Assembly (NCBI GenBank): GCA_020627705.1
Contig: JAHDGJ010000001.1
Coordinates: 89,761 to 153,760 of the forward strand
Length of the DNA: 64,000 nt
Origin: Saprospiraceae bacterium
GTDB lineage: Bacteria; Bacteroidota; Bacteroidia; Chitinophagales; Saprospiraceae
Reading direction: 5' to 3'
The translations under genes and the position numbers were made by a program. Below, in pieces: positions 7,315 to 15,510 of the stretch; position 1 is the stretch's first letter; every line of letters begins with the position of its first letter. Under the pieces are notes generated by a model that was given only the letters and a program-made list of their open reading frames with translations, did not search any database and was not told the origin of the DNA.

Positions 7315-10112
7315 TTGTTTATTATGACGAGTTCTTGTTTAGCAATGACGTTTGCTTTTGTTTTTAATTGCAAAGAATATCTTCCGCTGGGCAAATAGCT
7401 TATTCCATTGTCAGCAGCTGTAAGATCTGGTATTTTTAAGTGTTTTAGTTTGTTTTGATCTATGCTTAAATCATAATAAACTTCTTGTATGCCCTTTTGT
7501 AATTTTAGTGATTGGACATACAGCTCTTTGCCTTTTTTATTCTTAATAGATAATAGGGCATCTTGTGATTGTTCACTATAAATGAGTAATGGGATATCAT
7601 GTTTTGGATTAGGCCAAAACGGATTTGAATTTGAACCCCATCGTTTAGAATGTTCTATCTCAGGAATTTTAAACACCCAGAGTTTCTCATCAAATGCTTG
7701 ATCAATCTGATCAAGATAAGTAATATCACATCTATAAATTGATCTTCCGTGTGTACCAATAAGTAGGTCACGTGCCTTATTTTGAATAACAACATCATGA
7801 ACAGGTACATGTGGAAGGGTGGATGCGTATCGCTTAAATGACACTCCTTGATTAACGGAAATAAAACAACCATGGTCAGTTCCGAGATACAAAATGTTAC
7901 TAAATTTTGGATCTTCTTTAATCACATTCACTGGGCCTTGTTGAAAATCTTTGTCCAAGGCATTCCAAGTCTCACCATAATCATTGCTAACAAACTTGTA
8001 AGAATTAAAGTCGTCATTTCTATACCCATTTAGAGTGATGTACACTCTTTCTTTGACATGTTTGCTTGCTTGAATTCTGCTGATCCAAAGGCTATCAGGT
8101 AGACCATTACTGATGTCATTCCAGGTGTTTCCTCCATCTTTTGTTATGTGCACTTTCCCATCATCCGACCCCGTGTAAAGAAGCCCAAATTGCAGTTGGG
8201 ATTCATCAAGAGTTGTCAAAGTGCCAAAGGGAACATCTCCTTTTTTTCCTCCTCCCGTTAAGTCTTCAGATATTTCTTTAAATGAGTTTCCTTTATCAAA
8301 AGATCTCAAGAGTTTGTTCGAACCTAAGTAAATAATGTCTTCATTATGAGAGGATATAAGGATAGGGGATTGCCAATTCCATCGATAAGGTCTATCGCCT
8401 AATTCGTGTTTAGGTGTGATGTATCTGCGCTTGCCAGTGTTTAGGTCAATTCTAAAATAATTTCCAAATTGATATCCTGTATACACGATATTGGATGCAC
8501 GACTATCGATTTGTATTTGCATGCCATCTCCCCCCATTATGCTTTCATAAGGATATTCTCCAGTCGAATGCCACCTTACGCCTTCGGTATATTTGTGGCT
8601 ACCTTTCCAAACGCCATTGTCTTGCAGTCCTCCATAAATATTGTAAGGCTCGTCATTATCGACATTGATGTAGTAAAATTGACCTACAGAAGGACTGTTG
8701 CATTTTACCCAATGTTTTCCATGGTCATAGGTGATGTTGATTCCGCCATCATTGCCATTGATCATATGGCCATCTCGCTCTGGATTAATCCATAGGGCAT
8801 GGTGATCTACATGGACATTTTGACCATTAATATTGTTCCAAGTTGCTCCTGCATCTTCGGACAATAAAATTGGTACACCCATAATTACAACTTTATTTAG
8901 ATCGTTTGGATAGGCTCGTATTTGACCAAAATAATATCCATAACTATACACTACATTGTCTAGATATCCTTCATGAGTTTTTTTCCAAGTTTCACCTAGG
9001 TTATCACTGTAATAAATTTGAGCTCCAATAACTGGGGTGTCAAATAACAAACGGTTTGCGTCTTCTACATATAATGCTAAATCTTCAATTTGGATTTCAT
9101 CATTATTGACTTTTTGCCTTATGGATTCGATGGTGTATTTTCTTGGGAATCCGTTTGTTTTTAAATAGGCTTCCAAAGTGGAATTCGAAAGATTTGAGAA
9201 TTCAGACTTTGACATCTCCTTCAAATCTTCTGTAGTCAATGCCTTTGAATTCTTATTTTTCAATTCTGAAGCATCTCTGCGGTTGTAATTGTCCAGAAAG
9301 GCATAAATTCTTGTGGTGTCCTTGTTTGAAGTGATGTCTAGGCCTATTCTTCCCAATCCTTCACCCGTTGGAAATCCAGATTCACTATTTGAGACGTGGA
9401 CCCAGTTTAATCCGCCATCCTTTGATTTATAAATCCCAGATTCTGGACCTGCTTCTGTAAAATTCCATGCTTTTCGTTCTCTTTGCCACATACTACAAAA
9501 CATGAGGTCTGGATTGTTTTTATCCATCACCAAATCTACGGCTCCTGTATTTTCGCTGAGGAATAGCGTCCTTTCCCAAGTTATTCCTTTATCCATGGAT
9601 ACATAGATCCCCCGTTCAACATTAGTGGTGTACAAATGACCCAAAACGGCCACAATTACCTTTTCTGGATTTTGAGGATCACTGACTATTCGTCCAATGT
9701 GATGTGACTCGTCTAGGCCTAAATGTTTCCAAGTTTTACCCGAATCTTCACTTAAGTAGACGCCATTCCCTGCGTAAGATGATCGACTCGAATTTGCTTC
9801 GCCTGTGCCTATCCAAATATCACCTGTAGCCCAATTAACATCAATATCACCAATGGTCATTACTTTTTCGAAATCAAATAAGGGAGTAAAACTTGTTCCA
9901 TTGTTTTCTGTATACCAGAGTCCACCAGAGGCATAAGCCACATAAAAATGTGTGGGGTCTTCAGGATTTACAGCTATGTCTACAACTCTTCCCGATTGTA
10001 CAGTAGGACCCACATTTTCGATTGGGACATTCCCAAAAGGCGTTTGGCTTTGAAGACTTATTTGGATAAAAAGTGATAAAGAAATCAGAAAAAAGAAATA
10101 TGACTTTTGCAC
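7311..10112 (-). CDS. secreted Asp-box / VPS10-sortilin-like beta-propeller protein
   Basis: Large secreted protein of about 933 aa made of BNR/Asp-box repeats (SxDxGxTW type), usually annotated as glycosyl hydrolase or VPS10 domain protein in Bacteroidota. Visible Asp boxes include SEDSGKTW, SMDKGITW, SKDGGLNW, SDNLGETW, SEDAGATW, TKDGGNTW and SNDYGETW, in two clusters compatible with two propellers. The GTG at 10112 is preferred: it lies 2 nt after the upstream stop and gives a classic signal peptide (QKSYFFFLISLSLF). An ATG at 10160 would overlap the upstream gene by 46 nt. No obvious T9SS tag is seen. No catalytic residues can be assigned, so a binding role is as likely as hydrolysis. Third gene after the cobalamin riboswitch. 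Confidence 0.85.
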   Translation of the reverse strand: MQKSYFFFLISLSLFIQISLQSQTPFGNVPIENVGPTVQSGRVVDIAVNPEDPTHFYVAYASGGLWYTENNGTSFTPLFDFEKVMTIGDIDVNWATGDIWIGTGEANSSRSSYAGNGVYLSEDSGKTWKHLGLDESHHIGRIVSDPQNPEKVIVAVLGHLYTTNVERGIYVSMDKGITWERTLFLSENTGAVDLVMDKNNPDLMFCSMWQRERKAWNFTEAGPESGIYKSKDGGLNWVHVSNSESGFPTGEGLGRIGLDITSNKDTTRIYAFLDNYNRRDASELKNKNSKALTTEDLKEMSKSEFSNLSNSTLEAYLKTNGFPRKYTIESIRQKVNNDEIQIEDLALYVEDANRLLFDTPVIGAQIYYSDNLGETWKKTHEGYLDNVVYSYGYYFGQIRAYPNDLNKVVIMGVPILLSEDAGATWNNINGQNVHVDHHALWINPERDGHMINGNDGGINITYDHGKHWVKCNSPSVGQFYYINVDNDEPYNIYGGLQDNGVWKGSHKYTEGVRWHSTGEYPYESIMGGDGMQIQIDSRASNIVYTGYQFGNYFRIDLNTGKRRYITPKHELGDRPYRWNWQSPILISSHNEDIIYLGSNKLLRSFDKGNSFKEISEDLTGGGKKGDVPFGTLTTLDESQLQFGLLYTGSDDGKVHITKDGGNTWNDISNGLPDSLWISRIQASKHVKERVYITLNGYRNDDFNSYKFVSNDYGETWNALDKDFQQGPVNVIKEDPKFSNILYLGTDHGCFISVNQGVSFKRYASTLPHVPVHDVVIQNKARDLLIGTHGRSIYRCDITYLDQIDQAFDEKLWVFKIPEIEHSKRWGSNSNPFWPNPKHDIPLLIYSEQSQDALLSIKNKKGKELYVQSLKLQKGIQEVYYDLSIDQNKLKHLKIPDLTAADNGISYLPSGRYSLQLKTKANVIAKQELVIINK

Positions 10113-10114
10113 TG

Positions 10115-11077
10115 CTAGAGTTTTACTACTCGATTTACAACCTTTTCTTGACCTATCCAAAACTCAATGATGTAAGTACCACTGATCAATTCACTGATAT
10201 CAATTTGATTGTTAATTGAATGCACAACTTTTTTAAAACGGCCAAATGCATCTGTGATTATAATTTTATCAAATCGATTTGGGCTATTAAAGTTAATGAC
10301 ACCATGGCTGGGATTAGGGAATACCAACAATTCAGTTTTAAAATCAGAAGGGTCGACAGAAGAGTTTATATCAAATTCAATTTGATCGAGGCAGAAGTAT
10401 GCAGGGGTGTTCATGCCAAATGCCCCAATGTCAGTAGAACTTAAGCTGAAGCTTAAGCTGTCTGTTTTACCAAAAGAGCTCACATCAACATAGCTCCAGT
10501 CTTTAACAATATAATCTTGACTATTGTCTTCAAATCTAAAATCCGCCAAATAAAAATTTATGCTATCGGATTTCTCTATGCCATTTTCAAATCCTTTGAT
10601 AGTCAGTAAAAAATAATCTGGGTCATCTCCGGTTTCACCCCCAAACTTCTTAGCAAAAGCATCACCATCCCTCATACTCAAATAGGCATAAGTATTGTTG
10701 TTGACATAAAATCCATTGACTTTATAGTCAATTGGAGAGCCAGTCGATATGTTTATGTGGCTTTCACCCAATACAAAAGTGGTAGCATAATTTTCAGAAT
10801 TGTCAAAACCTGCACCGCTGCTTGAGCTGTATTGGTTTAAAAATCCGGGAGTAACATTATCGGTATCGTTTGTAAGTGCCCAACCAGACCAACTTAAAAA
10901 TTCTGTATTATAATCATTGGGTAAAAAAACATGTTCAATTTGGAAACCTCCCGAACCGTCTGATCCATTTAAAAAAGAGTCTTGTTCTATAAAAATTGAC
11001 TCAAAGTCCACAGATAATTGACCATTAATTGATGTGCTTAAAACCAAAAGGAAAGCGACAAGTAAAGTATTTTTCAT
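10115..11077 (-). CDS. DUF4465 protein with T9SS type A sorting domain
   Basis: Secreted protein of 320 aa with a signal peptide (residues 1-19, ending SINGQ). The body (about 20-240) matches the DUF4465 pattern: VDFES near the N-terminus, the GWALTND segment, aromatic beta-strand blocks and FCLDQIEF near the end. Residues about 250-320 form a T9SS type A C-terminal domain (FPNPSHG, then SGTYIIEF, then a basic end), so the protein should be exported and attached to the cell surface. From memory, DUF4465 proteins recur beside corrinoid receptors in Bacteroidota. Here the gene starts 4 nt after the BtuB-like receptor, downstream of a B12 riboswitch, so a surface corrinoid-binding role is a reasonable inference. 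Confidence 0.85.
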   Translation of the reverse strand: MKNTLLVAFLLVLSTSINGQLSVDFESIFIEQDSFLNGSDGSGGFQIEHVFLPNDYNTEFLSWSGWALTNDTDNVTPGFLNQYSSSSGAGFDNSENYATTFVLGESHINISTGSPIDYKVNGFYVNNNTYAYLSMRDGDAFAKKFGGETGDDPDYFLLTIKGFENGIEKSDSINFYLADFRFEDNSQDYIVKDWSYVDVSSFGKTDSLSFSLSSTDIGAFGMNTPAYFCLDQIEFDINSSVDPSDFKTELLVFPNPSHGVINFNSPNRFDKIIITDAFGRFKKVVHSINNQIDISELISGTYIIEFWIGQEKVVNRVVKL

Positions 11078-11081
11078 GTTA

Positions 11082-12986
11082 TTATTTTAGTATGTGTTGA
11101 ATTGTTAAAGTGAAATTTCGTCCCGGCATGGGACGTCGTTCTATAATCCTATAGTGCGTATTACATATATTTTGTACTTCAAAAGAAATTTCAAATTCAG
11201 AATTTGCGCTAGATTTCGTCTTTAAGCTATACAATAAATCAATTATCGTAAATGGCTCAACTGTTTGATTAAATCCTTTTCTCGTCGATATATATTGATG
11301 ATGCAGTTGGAGGGTTTGATTTTTGTATGTCCAAGCAAAATCAATTATCGATTTATGTTTTGGAGTGTAAAAAAGTTGATCACCACGCAGTAAACTTTGA
11401 CTCGGTACATCTTCTGTACTATAAGATTTTACCACTTGTTGTGTAGTGCCTATGGAAATGTTAGAATCCTTAAAATTCCAATAAAATCTGGATTGAATAA
11501 TTAGGCCTTCAGATCTTACTTCTCCCAAATTGCTTGGTGCGAAAAAAGCAAAATCTTGAGGAACCCAAATGATCCAATTGTTAACTCTACGAACGAACGG
11601 ATTCAATTTTAGATTAAATGAATGTGCTTTGCTAACCGATGGAGTCCATTCAAAAATCAGATCATAGTTTCTCGATGTTTCTGCTTTGAGATTTGGATTG
11701 CCTCCGGGATTCCAAAACAAATCGTTTAAAGTAGGACGCCTAAAGTTTTCGCTAAGGCTTAGCGCAATATTCAAATTTGATTGAAGCTGTAGTTGATAAA
11801 AGAGATCAGGACTTAATCTGATGGCTCCTTGGTTGGCATGAGATAAACGATAGCCAAGTTTTATAATCTGATTTTTTAAAGGTTTTTTTATGGATTGAAA
11901 AATAGAGTAGAGGTACTGTTTTTCTTTGTTTGAGTAATTAAGAGTCTGAGCAGTGGTGCTTTGAAAATCCAATCCAGACAAAACCATAAGATTTGATTCC
12001 AATACCAATTGATTGGTGTATTCTGCATATTGGCTGTGGTAAGTATTATGGCTTTTGAGAAGAATAAGTGGGTCTGTATATCGTTGTCTATCCCATATCG
12101 ATGTAGCAATTATTTTATGAAAAGTCGAAGGACCTTTCCAACTATGCTCTACCTGCGATTTTAAAGATTGATCTGTTTGGTTTGCTAAATTTTCGCTTTG
12201 CGTGGTCAAAGGAGGTATGTTGGTGGTGTTGTTAGAATACCAAACACGGAGATTTGTTCTAGACATCCTATTTTGATCTATTCGATATTCGAGCATTGCG
12301 TTTTGACGAGAATACTCAGCATTAGATTGTTTCCTTTTGTCGGGGCCAATAAAAAAGTCAAAATCATTATCGGCTTTTTCAAAGGAATAGGATAAACGTA
12401 ATTGATGATTCTTATACGAACGTGTATTCTGAAACAAATGAGAAGAATAACCAAAGCTTCCTTGTGCCAATTGTACACTTAGATTGTTTGAACTATCAGA
12501 CTTTGTTTGATTGACAAAATTTAAATTACCAGCCAATGCACCATTGCCTAACAGCGCTGAACTTCCTTCCGAAAGGAGCTCAACGTTTTGGAACAAAAAT
12601 GAAGGGATTAGGCTTAAATCCGAAAGTCCCAACATGGGGTTTTGGATGGGGCAACCGTTCCAAGTAATGCTGGTGTGTTGTGATGTGCCTCCTTTAACGG
12701 CAAGCGTGGAAAGAGAGCCTCTTCCATAATTTCTGATAAAAGAACCGCTCGTTTTTGAGATAAGCTTGTCTATTGATTGAGTAGTGTATAGTTGATTTTT
12801 GTTTTTACTCTGAGTAATTTGAAAATTCTTCTTTACATCAGATGAAATGAATACCGTGTCAATATTTATAGCGTTCGTAGTCTGTAGTGCTGCTTCTGTT
12901 ATTGGGAGGCAAATACCAAGAATATGAAGAAAGTATTTAAACAAATTAGTATATATACACGGAAGAAGTGATTCCAATGGAACCAT
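11082..12986 (-). CDS. btuB: TonB-dependent receptor, probable cobalamin transporter (BtuB-like)
   Basis: Outer-membrane TonB-dependent receptor, about 634 aa. A possible TonB box (DTVFIS) precedes a plug domain (NYGRGSLSTLAVKGG, then GSSALLGNGALAGNLNF), followed by a 22-strand-type barrel to the C-terminus. Specificity is inferred from the cobalamin riboswitch just upstream, which supports B12 or another corrinoid. The open frame runs up into the riboswitch B12 box, so that extension is not real. The ATG at 12986 follows GGAGG by a suitable distance and is my choice. A TTG at 12944 would give a cleaner signal peptide (FKYFLHILGICLPITEA), and an ATG at 13031 touches the aptamer. First gene of a four-gene run. 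Confidence 0.9.
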   Translation of the reverse strand: MVPLESLLPCIYTNLFKYFLHILGICLPITEAALQTTNAINIDTVFISSDVKKNFQITQSKNKNQLYTTQSIDKLISKTSGSFIRNYGRGSLSTLAVKGGTSQHTSITWNGCPIQNPMLGLSDLSLIPSFLFQNVELLSEGSSALLGNGALAGNLNFVNQTKSDSSNNLSVQLAQGSFGYSSHLFQNTRSYKNHQLRLSYSFEKADNDFDFFIGPDKRKQSNAEYSRQNAMLEYRIDQNRMSRTNLRVWYSNNTTNIPPLTTQSENLANQTDQSLKSQVEHSWKGPSTFHKIIATSIWDRQRYTDPLILLKSHNTYHSQYAEYTNQLVLESNLMVLSGLDFQSTTAQTLNYSNKEKQYLYSIFQSIKKPLKNQIIKLGYRLSHANQGAIRLSPDLFYQLQLQSNLNIALSLSENFRRPTLNDLFWNPGGNPNLKAETSRNYDLIFEWTPSVSKAHSFNLKLNPFVRRVNNWIIWVPQDFAFFAPSNLGEVRSEGLIIQSRFYWNFKDSNISIGTTQQVVKSYSTEDVPSQSLLRGDQLFYTPKHKSIIDFAWTYKNQTLQLHHQYISTRKGFNQTVEPFTIIDLLYSLKTKSSANSEFEISFEVQNICNTHYRIIERRPMPGRNFTLTIQHILK

Positions 12987-13030
12987 CCAAGAATCCTTTC
13001 CTCCGAAGGTTAAAAGTAAATCATATGGCA

Positions 13031-13175
13031 TTGGCAGGTCTTCTGGCTTGCACAAGACTCCTTTCCTTCCCTCGGATTACCAAAGTGGTACAAAGGAGTA
13101 TGTAAGTACTTACAGCAGCGGGGACTGCTCCAGATTTTCACTGGATTCCCTGTTAGGATCGCTAGATCACCAAGC
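13031..13175 (-). promoter_or_regulatory. cobalamin (B12) riboswitch
   Basis: On the minus strand the conserved core reads GGGAATCCAGTGAAAATC, then GGAGCAGTCCCCGCTGCTG and TAAG (13150-13107). The B12 box GCCAGAAGACCTGCC is at 13047-13033. The outer P1 stem can form from TTGG (13173-13170) and CCAA (13034-13031). Between them is a variable P6-like arm. These are the hallmark elements of the AdoCbl/B12 riboswitch class, which switches off downstream expression when corrinoid is plentiful. No strong terminator follows; a GGAGG site just before the btuB start suggests control of translation, but that is inference. Confidence 0.96.
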
Positions 13176-13179
13176 AAAA

Positions 13180-13187
13180 CAAAGATA
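13180..13187 (-). promoter_or_regulatory. -7 promoter element for the B12-riboswitch operon
   Basis: TATCTTTG on the minus strand matches the Bacteroidota -7 consensus TAnnTTTG and would start RNA a few bases before the riboswitch P1 stem, as expected. The -33 position falls in the T-run of the preceding terminator and has no TTG, so only half of the promoter is recognisable. Confidence 0.5.
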
Positions 13188-13200
13188 GCATAGTATCAAT

Positions 13201-13232
13201 AAAAAAAGCCCATCCTAAGTAGAATGGGCTTT
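13201..13232 (-). terminator. Rho-independent terminator after the DUF4252/sigma operon
   Basis: Minus-strand hairpin with arms AAAGCCCAT (13232-13224) and ATGGGCTTT (13213-13205), a 10-nt loop and an unbroken T-run to 13201. It lies 22 nt past the stop of the last DUF4252 gene and separates that operon from the B12 riboswitch transcript. Confidence 0.87.
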
Positions 13233-13253
13233 GTATTTCTGAGGAAAGCGAAG

Positions 13254-13760
13254 CTACATTTTCTTAGCATTTTTGCCATTAATGTACTTGAGTCCATCAA
13301 CCCCATCAAATTCGAGTTGGAGCTTTTGCAAATCATCGTAAGTTAAACTGCATTTCATTTCTGCTACCACAGTTTGGGAGTCTGAACCTTCAAAGAGCAT
13401 AAACAATCGTTTAATTGTATCACCTCTTTCTTTAACAAGAACTTTCACTTTGTTTCCTTCATCTCTTAGGTTAATAAGCTCTTCGTAATTGTCATTTTTC
13501 AGATTAGCCTTGATCAAACTTAAATCCGAATCTTTGAGTTTTTGTTCATCACCAAAGATGTAAACGTCGATCTTTTTTACTTTGTCGATGATCTCACGTT
13601 GCTCATATTCTTGGGCGAACATTCGTAAAACATCTCCAGTAAGCGTCATTTTGGACACTTCTTCAGACTCAGCATACTTTTCAAGAATAGATTGAGTCGA
13701 TTGAGCATTAATTGTAAAACAAACACCAGTCAAAAGGAGGATTGTTAAAAATTTTCTCAT
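13254..13760 (-). CDS. DUF4252 secreted protein (third of three paralogs)
   Basis: DUF4252-family protein, 168 aa, with signal peptide (RKFLTILLLTGVCFTINAQ). The family pattern is visible: a short helical start after the signal, a SKMTLTGDVL segment, central IDVYIFGDEQK and NYEELINLRDEGNKVKVLVKERGDTI, and a C-terminal helix. DUF4252 proteins are small envelope proteins of unknown function, common in Bacteroidota and often encoded with ECF sigma factors. This copy is the last of three in tandem behind such a sigma factor and is followed by a terminator. Probably expressed in response to the envelope signal sensed by that system; molecular role unknown. Confidence 0.88.
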   Translation of the reverse strand: MRKFLTILLLTGVCFTINAQSTQSILEKYAESEEVSKMTLTGDVLRMFAQEYEQREIIDKVKKIDVYIFGDEQKLKDSDLSLIKANLKNDNYEELINLRDEGNKVKVLVKERGDTIKRLFMLFEGSDSQTVVAEMKCSLTYDDLQKLQLEFDGVDGLKYINGKNAKKM

Positions 13761-13787
13761 TTAATTGTATTTAATAATAGGAAATGG

Positions 13788-14291
13788 TTAGAGATGCTTA
13801 TTAAAGCTAAAATCAGCTTTCTTTAAGATCTCTAGTGGTAATTTAGATTTTATCGTAACCAATGCAAACCCGTCTTCTGTACGAGCCAGCATTGTTAAAT
13901 TCTTTACAATGTTGTTGTCGTCCTCAATCCAAACATTTACATTTTTGTCCTGATCCCGAACGGTTACATATTCTTCTAAGTTGGTTTTTTTTATCCCAGC
14001 CAGAAGCCACTGGATGTCTTCATTGTCAATGGGAGAATCACCATCAATTGCAAGGAACCTAACTTTCTTTATGTATTGCCCCAATGACAAAAACACCTTT
14101 TCGTCTTCATCTTCGGCAAATTTTTCCGCAAAATTCGTCCCAGATCGTATAAGCCAACCAGGGATTGTCATAGCCACCGAATTATGATAATCGTTGTGCT
14201 TGTCAATAAACTTATGCACTGGACGTTGGCTAAAAAGGCATATGGTACACAAGAACAACAAGATCAATGTGCACAGGAAGTTCTTATTCAT
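13788..14291 (-). CDS. divergent DUF4252-like secreted protein (second of three paralogs)
   Basis: Secreted protein of 167 aa with a strong signal peptide (NKNFLCTLILLFLCTICLFSQ). Layout and spacing match its two neighbours: AMTIPGWLIRSG replaces the usual membrane-side segment, then IKKVRFLAIDGD, LEEYVTVRDQDKNVNVWIEDDNNIV and a C-terminal helix. It is the most diverged of the three paralogs and a profile may not call it DUF4252. The ATG at 14291 is chosen, 6 nt after the upstream stop; an in-frame TTG two codons earlier abuts that stop. Function unknown; same operon as the ECF sigma factor. Confidence 0.82.
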   Translation of the reverse strand: MNKNFLCTLILLFLCTICLFSQRPVHKFIDKHNDYHNSVAMTIPGWLIRSGTNFAEKFAEDEDEKVFLSLGQYIKKVRFLAIDGDSPIDNEDIQWLLAGIKKTNLEEYVTVRDQDKNVNVWIEDDNNIVKNLTMLARTEDGFALVTIKSKLPLEILKKADFSFNKHL

Positions 14292-14297
14292 AGCCAA

Positions 14298-14807
14298 TTA
14301 GTTTTCTTTGTCTAGTTTCCCTAGGTGCTCTGCGCCATCAATATCCAAGCTTTTTGCAAGACGAGCAATTTTCTCCAAATCAATATCTCCAGTAAAGCTC
14401 ATTAAGACAAATTCATCTCCACCTACCATCAAGAGTAATTCTTCAATGATATCTCCTTTATCTTTCGTATGAAATTGGATATGTTGTCCATCATCTCTTG
14501 CGGTCATCAAAAGTTCATAATCTTTGGTGTTGATTATGCCTTTCGCTTCTTTGTAAAATGCTCCTTCCTTATCATCAACCTTAAGAATGTGAAGTCCTTC
14601 GAGATTGGAAACTACGTCCTTAAGATCTTCATTCTCTTGTTCTGATAGCACTTTGGCCACCATTTGGAACATTTTAGGGCTCACATAAACAACACTGAAC
14701 CTTTCGTCATCTTGGTATTTACTAAAATATTTGTCAATAGCTCCTTGTGAAAAAGCAGCAGATGTCGTCAATACAAAGGATAATAAAATCAAGAAGAAAT
14801 TTTTCAT
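14298..14807 (-). CDS. DUF4252 secreted protein (first of three paralogs)
   Basis: DUF4252-family protein, 169 aa from the chosen ATG, with signal peptide KNFFLILLSFVLTTSAAFS. Core features: FSVVYVSPKMFQMVAKVLS, a central GLHILKVDD segment, YELLMTARDDGQHIQFHTKDKGDIIEE (family hallmark) and LMSFTGDIDLEKIARLAKSL. An upstream in-frame ATG at 14825 would add six residues before the signal and cannot be excluded. It follows the putative anti-sigma gene by about 20 nt and precedes the second paralog with only a few nt between. Role unknown; probable target or partner of the sigma/anti-sigma pair. Confidence 0.86.
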   Translation of the reverse strand: MKNFFLILLSFVLTTSAAFSQGAIDKYFSKYQDDERFSVVYVSPKMFQMVAKVLSEQENEDLKDVVSNLEGLHILKVDDKEGAFYKEAKGIINTKDYELLMTARDDGQHIQFHTKDKGDIIEELLLMVGGDEFVLMSFTGDIDLEKIARLAKSLDIDGAEHLGKLDKEN

Positions 14808-14829
14808 TACTGAATCCTTAAACATTTAA

Positions 14830-15510
14830 TTAATTAGCGGTATTAAAAATATTTGCGTTAGCAACTTTTGTAAAATCATTTTTTATGGCAGATGATCCTT
14901 TGTCTAGTTTGCCAGACATAAAAGCCAAAGCTTCCATCGTAAGATCATAGGTTTCTTTTTCTTCAGCGGTCATGCTTGCATAAACAGATCCACTATCTCT
15001 AGGAGGATTAAGTATCTCGTCTGAATTAAACCAAACCACTGCAGCAAGAAGGAAGGATGCTGCAATAGCTACCCATTTTCTTGGAATAATCATTCTTCTA
15101 GTCTTAGCTTTTCTCTCGGTTTTATCTGCCGAAAGATCTAGATTCAATTCTTTTCCAGAAATTGAAGACTGTTGACTAAGGGTTTGGAAGAAAGGTTGAT
15201 ATTGTTGCAAATGCGCAGAGACGTCCTTTGAATTAAAGTATTGCTTTAATTCAGCTTCCTCAATCAACTCAGTTTCACAATCCCAGAATTTTTGAAGTAA
15301 ACTTTCTATATATAGATCTTCAATATTTGAAGGGAAAGTGTACGTGCTTGTATGCTTAGATTCTGATGAGTAAGCGTTAAAAAGCATCGCAAGATCTTCA
15401 TCACTTTTGTTCGAAGAGGCTTTAAAATGCCCATGTAGCATTGCTTCCTCCTCCAATGTGCTTTCACCAGCCCAATATTTTTCTAATATTTTATCTATGT
15501 TATTACTCAT
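14830..15510 (-). CDS. probable anti-sigma protein with one membrane segment and duplicated N-terminal motif
   Basis: Protein of 226 aa with one transmembrane helix (WVAIAASFLLAAVVWF, about residues 147-162), cytoplasmic N-terminus and short periplasmic C-terminus, the usual anti-sigma topology. The start ATG overlaps the ECF sigma stop by 4 nt (ATGA). The N-terminal domain has an internal duplication: ILEKYWAGESTLEEEAML near residue 7 and LLQKFWDCETELIEEAEL near residue 71. I see no ZAS zinc motif (HxxxCxxC) and no FecR domain, so this is an anti-sigma factor by position and topology only. It likely ties the sigma factor to an envelope signal, with DUF4252 proteins as outputs. Confidence 0.72.
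   Translation of the reverse strand: MSNNIDKILEKYWAGESTLEEEAMLHGHFKASSNKSDEDLAMLFNAYSSESKHTSTYTFPSNIEDLYIESLLQKFWDCETELIEEAELKQYFNSKDVSAHLQQYQPFFQTLSQQSSISGKELNLDLSADKTERKAKTRRMIIPRKWVAIAASFLLAAVVWFNSDEILNPPRDSGSVYASMTAEEKETYDLTMEALAFMSGKLDKGSSAIKNDFTKVANANIFNTAN

Noticed and set aside
7311..10112. Naming the propeller a glycosyl hydrolase
   Set aside because: Only Asp-box repeats are visible; no catalytic residue set can be identified, so a hydrolase name would be unsupported.
13031..13055. N-terminal extension of the btuB frame (start at TTG 13055)
   Set aside because: Those bases are the conserved B12 box of the riboswitch, so coding there is not credible.
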